A DNA stretch of 64,000 bases from Hydnum rufescens UP504 (Eukaryota > Basidiomycota > Agaricomycetes > Cantharellales > Hydnaceae). A program made the translations under genes and the position numbers. The notes beneath the pieces are model-generated. The model made no database searches, was not told where the DNA came from, and was given only the letters and a program-made list of their open reading frames with translations. The stretch is taken from contig MU128944.1 of the NCBI GenBank assembly GCA_014904985.1, positions 289,970-353,969 of the forward strand. The letters run 5' to 3'. Positions 57,429 through 64,000 of the stretch are shown one piece after another. Position 1 is the first letter of the stretch, and each line of letters opens with the position of its first letter.

Positions 57429-57689
57429 TTTGGTACCTAAGTAGGTACCAGACACTATTGGGGCCCCAGTCCACCACTTTGGTTGTGGCTTGGGTGCCAA
57501 TTGGGGTCCCATTGGGGCCTTATTGGGCCAACTTCTGGTCAACCACTGTGCTAGACCACATAAGTATTTATTATTATTTATACAGATACCCCTGGGGTCA
57601 TATGTTTTCATTCAGTGGAGTTGCCAGTTTACAGATAGCTCATGCAGGTTTCGAGTATTGGGGGGTTGGTGTTGTAATTAAAAAAAAGA

Positions 57690-59090
57690 CAGACAGATGG
57701 CACCAAAAGAGCAGCTGGTGCTGCTCTTTTGGCGCCATAGTACACTCCGTGAAGAAAAACTCACCTAATAGTACCACACACCCGCCGAAGCAGGTGTGTG
57801 GTATTGTATTTAATTTCTCGTTGCGGTTGCTGGGCTTTCGGGTGGCCACGTAGGTCAGTATTTCGCCTTGGGCCTTGTCTGTGCTGGCTTTGGGTGGGGT
57901 TTCACAGTGGGAGAAGGTACCTAGAATAGCAAATGCATTAGTAAAAGCAAAAAAAAACCAAGGCAACGCCAAAAGAGCAGCTGGTGCTGCTCCTTTGGCG
58001 TTGTGGTATACCCCATAATGGGAAAACTCACCTAATATAGCCACACACCTGCTTTGGCGGGTGTGTGGCACTGTATTCGATTCATCGTTGTATTGGTTGT
58101 GGATAGTCAAGCGTTGGAATCTTGCGTGGCTGTGTGGGCGCCCGTAGTTCGCCCGGGCCTTGTTGGTGCATTCATCGCATGGAGGTTTCACAGAGGGAGA
58201 AAGCCTAGAATAATCAGTATGTTAGTTTTTAAAAAAAATAACAGAAGCAATGCCAAAAGAGCAGCTAGTGCTGCTCTTTTGGTGTTGTGGTACACCGTGT
58301 GATGAAACAAACGCGCCTAATAGTGCCCCACACCTGCCGAAGTGGGCATGTGGCACCGTATTCGATTCGTCGTCATGTAGAGATGCTTGAGGGTTGTCTT
58401 GGGTGGCTGTGTGTGCGCCCATATTTCGCCCTGGGCCTTGTCTATGTATTCTTGGGTGGGTGAAGTTTCGTGGTGGGAGAAAAGACCTAGAATAATGAGC
58501 ATGCATGTTAATAATAAAAAAAGAATCCAAGCAACGCCAAAAGAGCAGCTGATGCTGCTCTTTTGGCGTTGTAGTACGTGGAAAACTCGCCTACTAATAC
58601 CATACACCCACCGCAGCGGCGTATGGTATCATATTTAACTCGTCATGGTGGTCACCGTGGGTGTTCGGGGCTGGGCTTTCGGGTGCCTGTGTACATCCGT
58701 ATTTTGCCTTGGCCTTTGTCTGTGCTGGCTTCGGGTGGGGTTTCGCGCAGGGAGAAAGAACCTGGAATAATCAATATGTTAGTAGAAAAATAATACAAGC
58801 AACGCCAAAAGAGCAGCAGGTGCTGCTCTTTTGGCATCGTCGTAAACCACGTAATAAAAAAAACTCACATAATATTGCCACACACCCGCTTCGGTGGGTG
58901 TGTGGCATCGTATTTGATCCGTCATTGTATAACTTGCGGATGGTCGAGGGTTTGGGTCTTGGGCGGCAGCGTGCTCCCATATTTCGGGGTGGGCGTTGTC
59001 TGTGTATTCTTCGGGGCAGTTTCACGCAGGGAGAAAGAATCTAGACTAAGTAATATGTTAGTTAAAAAAAATAACATATGCAACGCCAAA
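57690..59090. repeat. Tandem array of five hairpin-bearing monomers (266-284 bp)
   Basis: Five copies start at the hairpins at 57703, 57969, 58253, 58537 and 58805 (spacings 266, 284, 284, 268); a sixth starts at 59083 and breaks off. Hairpin 1 in each has arms CCAAAAGAGCAGC/GCTGCTCTTTTGG with a 4-nt loop that varies (TGGT, TGGT, TAGT, TGAT, AGGT); unit 2 has one stem mismatch. About 40 nt after hairpin 1 a second inverted repeat occurs, for example TACCACACACC/GGTGTGTGGTA at 57772-57803 and ATACCATAC/GTATGGTAT at 58597-58629. Each unit also has a ctgggctt- or gggccttgtct-like core. No protein is supported. Confidence 0.85.
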
Positions 59091-59394
59091 CACCTTGGTC
59101 AGTCATCTAAGCCTACCTAGTTAGGTACCACTTCCGGGGCAGATAATGGTACCTAAGTAGGTCCCATCACTATTTCGGCCGAATCAGTCTGCCCCATTGA
59201 AATCTCTCACTTGAGCTTTGGGCTGAAAGTTGGCTGAAATTGACCCAAATTAGGACTTAGCACTCAGGACTTGAGCAGACTCAATTGAAGACCACTATTG
59301 CGAGTCTTTCCATTCTGCCTTGAAGGAACAACTTAGAATTCTTAAATAAAACAACCTTCCATTAAGGCCACAGTACAAACACATTAAGAAACCA

Positions 59395-61983
59395 TTAATA
59401 AAATCTGTCTACTTCATATCTACTTTGGTATTGTGCTACAAGTGCTTCAAACTCAGGGCCTTGAAATAACGAAGGATCAAGTAAAGGGAAACTCATGTCC
59501 CTATTTGGAATCGGCACATCATCCATCATAGAAAATGGATCATGCGGATTGAACGTTGGCACAATTGGGACCCCAGTGGTATGCTGAAGGGGAATCCCAA
59601 CAGTAGCCTCACTGTCACTTGAGAATGCAGAATGCTGTTGCACATCATTACGATGAGAACTCGTAGCTTGCACATGGAGGTGGGATGGTCCAGCAGTTGG
59701 GGTTTCATCCAAGTCATCAATGATCTCCGCAGACTTGACTTGCAGACGCTTCGTCTTGCGCAGCTGATTAAAATCATCCCCACCCTTCCGCGGCCTCTTC
59801 CCCAGTCCTTGGGTCACAATCCTGTCCGAGTTCACCATGACAGTGTGACTTGGGTTCCTGACCGGATGCCCATTCCCATGATGCCCATCAGAATCCCCTC
59901 CAGAATCCCCTCCATCAATCATTGTATCCACTGCCTGAGCCCTCACAACTGCCCGCTCAGCTGCCCTCTTCGAATCCAGCTTCTTCTTGGCCCCAATCAT
60001 TTCCAATGCACTCGCTACCGTCATTAGCACTTGGCCACCACTATCAGTAATGAGCGCGGTCTCCCCAGAGTTTGATTCCTCATGGGTACACTCAGATACT
60101 TTGAGCTGCCCATTCTCTAGAGCATTATACATGGCTTGGATCTCGCTGACACTGTAGTGATCAATCGAGAGTGAACCGAAAAGCCGGAAGCAAGACAATG
60201 GCAGTACTCCATCGATCACCAAGTTGTGTGAGAGGAGTTTTTGGGGCAATTTCAGCCAAGGGAATGTGGTCCAACAAATGAACGGCTCTACTCAAGCAGG
60301 ATTAGCATAGGAACTGTCAAGAAGCTATGCATTGAGCAAACTTACCAAATAGCTGAATCAGCATTTTCGAAACCTTCCCTTTTGCCTTATTGGGGTTCTT
60401 GAAGGCCTCTTCTCGCTCATGTCGCAAAGTCTGAGCTTTATGCTCCTCTGCCTTCCTAACCCCTGCCTTGGCAGACAATATAAATGTGTATATGTCCCCA
60501 ACGTGAGACTTGAAGTCATGCCTGGACTTGTAGTACGATTCCATCTCTGCAGTCCCAAATAGCTGCCCATTCTGAGCATGAGCAGCGGGAGAGCAGGCAT
60601 TATCTGCAAGCACTGTCAACTCGCAATGCACCCCAAAGCTTGCCAAGGCCCTGAAATCCTTTTGCCATGCCCTCTTGTGGCTAGCGATGATTTTCGCAAC
60701 TTCCCCCCCATGCTTTGTGATGTCTGCACTTATCGCCGCCCTAGTCTCTGTGTACTCCTTAACCAGGCGAGCTGATTCTGCTGCCCAATCCTCAGACTTC
60801 TCTCCTCCGTACTTCTTAATGAGCTCATCATAGGCAGGGTGAACTGTATTTTTGGTATAATCAGATTGGCTCACTGACTTGTCAGGGTTGGTAGGATAGC
60901 TGGATTGGAACACGTTCCAGGCAATAGTTTTACGTGGATGAACTACTTGTGACACCCGCCCACCAATCTTTTGAATCGAATTAACACTACGACCCATTTC
61001 CCTTGCCAGTCCCACAATTCGCTTGTCAAATGCTGCGTATTCAGCCTTAATCTTTTCTACCTCCGGGTGGTAAACGGCCCTCCTTTGAGATCCTCATCAT
61101 CTTCATCCGAACTTGGCTCTTCTGACAAGTGGGAGACAGGTTGGGGGGACACAACTGCCTTAGAATGGGCTTGGCATTGCCCCTCACTTTCAGAGGCACA
61201 GCATTATCACTATCACCATCGCTCAACAAAAAGTCATCATGGGTCCCATCCGTGATATCCAAAATGGGCGTGTCAGGGGAATCAGGATGGGGACTGTGAA
61301 TGGGGTGTTGCCATGATTGGAATAACGTGATTATAATACGGAGGGGATTGGATGTCCAAGAGACCAGGGGGTGAGACCTCACGCTGATTCTCACGTCGGT
61401 ATCGCAACTTTTTGGGCCATGATATGCAGGCACACTACTGGCATTGATAGAGTCAAGGAAAGAATCCCCAGTAGCATCGAGTCCATCATCTCCCTGTGTC
61501 ACACTAGCTTGACCATCCTCTAACTCGTGTTCAAATGGTGTTCCAAAATCTTCATCATTAGAGTCGAAATCAGCAACTGGTGTGCATGCTGACGAAGATG
61601 CTGATAAATATCCGAATGGAGACGACGCGCGAGTAGGCTTGTTGGATATTTTATTCAAGGTGTAGGGTGCGGTTAACACCTTCCGTGATGGGATCTCGAC
61701 CACAAGTCTAGTTGAGGACGTTCTGGAGGGGTGAGGCTGGTGGCATGGCTCCCACTAGCTGGCTGGTGGTCTGAAGGGGTTTCTCCTTTGTGGCTGAATT
61801 TGAGGTTGTACTGAGCTTTGTGGTGCTAGCACGTCGCAAGGACCTCTTAGATGCCGGCACACTATCCAGATCATTGCCGCCATTGCTTCCATTACTGGAG
61901 CTCATGGGTGTGGCGACTGCTGCATGTCGTGGCCACGGAGTGTGCTTCCTTGCAGTCTGAATCTTTGATTTCATACCAGCCAT
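59395..61983 (-). CDS. Uncharacterised multi-exon protein with apparent frameshifts
   Basis: A start at 61983 (MAGMKSKIQTARKHTPWPRH) opens a Ser-rich N-terminus, followed by an acidic middle (DEDDED near 61090). A conserved-looking helical core follows: HPEVEKIKAEYAAFDKRIVG, EMGRSVNSIQKIGGRVSQVV, RKTIAWNVFQSSYPTN, ESARLVKEYTETRAAISADI and FRALASFGVHCELTVLADN. A 58 nt intron at 60288-60345 joins KVSKMLIQLFG to EPFICWTTFPW. The C-terminus has a basic KRPRKGGDDFNQLRKTKRL and ends at 59395. No family is recognised; a nuclear or transposon-associated role would be a guess. The frame shifts near 61725 and in 61080-61190 where no good intron fits, so the gene is either decaying or carries consensus indels. 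Confidence 0.55.
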
Positions 61984-62598
61984 ACTGAGAAGACTGCTGC
62001 CAGAGATAAAAATCACCACTTGCAACACACGCCGAGGTGTGAGAGCAAGAGGAGACACTAAGAACTTGCACTCAGATACCCTCCACTCTAGGTGGAAAGG
62101 AACACTGAACAGCGTAGTTGTGGTTTTGCGCATCACCCGAAATCCACGCCGAGGCGGAATATAGAGTGCAATGCTGCGTGCGGAAAGCTGAAGAAGTCTA
62201 CGTCCATGCAGAGGGGGACAGTGAGAACAATGTATTGTGTTTACTCCTGGACCGGATATTCCCGGGAAATATGAACACAAACAAAATATGATTTACACTA
62301 CAATGCAGTACAGTACAACCATGTATAGATAGCGTATAGAAGTATTCAAAACTTCTCTTGATCATACAGTGTTATGGTGGTTTTTTGAATTCAGGCGATC
62401 TAATGCCAACCCATTTTATCGCCAAAGGAGAGACAAACCCAAAGACTCATCGAGCAATAGGTTGGAGTACACTTGAACCATACACATCGGTGTCCAAGCG
62501 TGCAAGAAGACGGACGGATTTATCATATGGACCATCTGTAGGCCATATATGTTAACCCTCGATATCCTCTTGCCCCGTGCGGATAACGTTGAGCATCA

Positions 62599-63452
62599 TC
62601 AAATGAGTATGCGATGATAAGCAAGTTGCTTGAATAAGATCGGTGGAACCCCTTGCATCTCAGCCCAGTCCAGAGGAGAATGAACCAGTTCAAGTGGTCG
62701 CCGACGAGCCGAATCTGATAACCTTGACATCGTTCGGAGGTGAGAAGTACGGAAAACCATTTGAATCGAAAGAGTGGTGGCAGCCGTAGCCTTCTCGATA
62801 AGCTGCGCGAATGAAAGAATCTCAGGAAACAATTGACTGTAGCATAGGCTTGATTAGATGTCCCCAAGCCAAAATTGAGACATTGAGAGCTAAGCGAGGC
62901 CTCGGATCCGTCGAGGTGAGTCCCCAATACTGCGGATGCATCCAGGACGGAGCTTCGCCCGAACTGCCTCAGGCGTACGCGCGCCTGCACCGAATTTGAA
63001 CCCAAAAAGGGAAAGATCCCTGCGGATCCCCCAGCATGCTTAACCCTTCCTTCCAAGCTCGCACACCAAATGCATTGATGTCCTCCAACCTGTCCACCCA
63101 GTATGCGGACATACAGTGCCCTAAGTCAATGCGTGACGCCTCGATGACATACCAAGTGTCCACTGCCACCGCATTTGCAGCTGGACTCAGGAAAGTGGCT
63201 GGCGAGGGTGTCATATGTACCAGCGCTATTATGTGAATGGGATGAGTAAACTAAATGATTTAATAGTGCATAGCTAAACTTACAATGACTCGCCGCCAAG
63301 CGGATGAGATTGGGCTGGCGGTCTCTGATGGACTCGTACATCTGGGCCACGCTGCTGCCCATCCCTGCTCAAACCATCGAAATTTGACGGACTGACACCC
63401 TCGGTGCAGCCCACGCCATATCTCTCAACCCATCATTCCTGATGAGGGCCAT
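62599..63452 (-). CDS. Uncharacterised protein, several exon-like stretches
   Basis: Minus-strand open stretches that follow each other are MALIRNDGLRDMAWAAP (near 63450), MGSSVAQMYESIRDRQPNLI (63362), then after a probable intron ALVHMTPSPATFLSPAA with YWVDRLEDINAFGVRAWKEG (63214-63020), and finally LIEKATAATTLSIQMVFRT with EMQGVPPILFKQLAYHRI (62832-62599). They look like protein but could not be joined with certainty, and no family is recognised. Confidence 0.35.
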
Positions 63453-63484
63453 GGCTTGAGCCCACTGTTCTGGCCCTCCAATCA

Positions 63485-63994
63485 TTATCGACGGCTACTT
63501 TCGGATCTCATTCGAGATGCACGTGGGGCGGTGGAGGTTGGCGAGACTGCCGAAGTTTGGGGAATGGAAGGGCTGGGCCGGTCCCATTGCGTGTTGTGGG
63601 GGAGGTCGCGAGAGCGAAGGGGGAGGTCACAAGAACGAGGGAGATCGCGAGAATGAGGGAGATCGTGAGAACGAGGGAGATTGCAAGAACGAGGGAGATC
63701 ACGAGAACGAGGGAGATCGCGAGAACGAGGGAGATCGCGAGAACGAGGGAGATCGCGAGAACGAGGGAGATCGTGAGAGTGAGAGGGGAGATCATGAGAG
63801 TGTGGGGGACGGTCCCGAGAGCAAGAAGTGTTGTCACCAAAGTGGGGATGGAGATCATGAGAGTGAGGAGAGAGGTCACGAGAGCGAGGAGAGAGGTTGT
63901 GAGAGTGGGGTTGGAGATCATGAGAACCATGTTCGGAACACTCATGTGAACTAGAATGTCGCCCAGAAGGCCCAGAAGGTTCTCTGGAAGACAA
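63485..63994 (-). CDS. Low-complexity Arg/Asp/Ser/Pro/His-rich ORF at the right edge
   Basis: The frame is open to the window edge. About nine copies of the hexapeptide SRDLPR, and His-rich variants such as SHDLPP, come from an 18 bp repeat (gagaacgagggagatcgc on plus, about 63640-63780). The stop at 63485 overlaps the start of the next downstream open stretch (ATAATG). It could be the disordered N-terminal part of the 62599-63452 gene, but no splice signal was confirmed. Confidence 0.4.
   Translation of the reverse strand: MSSREPSGPSGRHSSSHECSEHGSHDLQPHSHNLSPRSRDLSPHSHDLHPHFGDNTSCSRDRPPHSHDLPSHSHDLPRSRDLPRSRDLPRSRDLPRSRDLPRSCNLPRSHDLPHSRDLPRSCDLPLRSRDLPHNTQWDRPSPSIPQTSAVSPTSTAPRASRMRSESSRR
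63640..63780. repeat. 18 bp minisatellite
   Basis: Units of gagaacgagggagatcgc in tandem with single-base variants. Being a multiple of three, it encodes a hexapeptide repeat in any frame, which would let length vary without breaking a reading frame. Confidence 0.85.
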
Positions 63995-64000
63995 TCGTAG

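Noticed and set aside
57640..58191. Long minus-strand open frame across the hairpin array
   Set aside because: It spans monomer units and is kept open by repetition; the frame does not persist in the other units.
57690..59090. CRISPR-like array
   Set aside because: Monomers are 266-284 bp and related over their whole length, without unique spacers, and the context is eukaryotic.
63517..63954. Plus-strand open frame rich in GDRENE repeats
   Set aside because: It is the antisense reading of the 18 bp minisatellite. The minus-strand frame reaches the window edge and lies in line with neighbouring minus-strand open stretches, so it is preferred.

Overview
The window looks like nuclear DNA of a filamentous basidiomycete, most likely a mushroom-forming Agaricomycete. 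The signs are genes cut by many 50-60 nt GT-AG introns, expanded F-box genes, a fungal ABCC transporter, a DHA1-type drug/polyamine transporter, ALDH7 and TSR1 homologues, and large tracts of decayed transposons. No prokaryotic features, rRNA or tRNA genes were recognised.

Layout. 1-11,800 is a tandem repeat (unit about 5.86 kb) of a convergent pair: an F-box gene (+) and a fucosyltransferase-like type II membrane glycosyltransferase (-). A third glycosyltransferase fragment is cut by the left edge, and most copies carry nonsense or frameshift changes. 11,800-14,200 is poor in recognisable genes. 14,226-22,168 (-) holds a small bZIP factor 150 bp downstream of a large, well-preserved ABCC transporter. 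Two nested inverted-repeat elements lie just upstream of that transporter (22,408-23,399). 23,500-35,150 is a host block: a RING-finger protein, the ribosome-biogenesis factor TSR1, a DHA1 MFS transporter with one apparent frameshift, and an ALDH7 dehydrogenase with at least two.

33,732-50,914 is a giant inverted duplication. Two arms of about 6.03 kb, each with the ALDH7 3' part and an F-box gene, mirror each other around a 5.1 kb Helitron-like insert (39,768-44,883). Every in-frame stop read in the insert's helicase is TGA. The right arm is rich in indels and ends at a 25-N gap. 50,940-59,300 is AT-rich, CpG-poor repeat territory: further insert ends, a 1.2 kb imperfect palindrome, a Ty3/gypsy integrase scrap, a two-exon ORF, and a five-unit tandem array in which every monomer carries a short perfect or near-perfect hairpin and most carry a second one. 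59,395-63,994 (-) has uncharacterised protein genes with apparent frameshifts and an arginine/aspartate-rich low-complexity ORF.

The dependable host genes (ABCC transporter, bZIP, RING, TSR1, MFS) do not form an obvious pathway; the bZIP-ABCC adjacency is the only suggestive pairing. The structurally novel items are the inverted duplication with a transposon at its axis and the hairpin array. Assembly error must be excluded for the first, and for the many single-base frameshifts.
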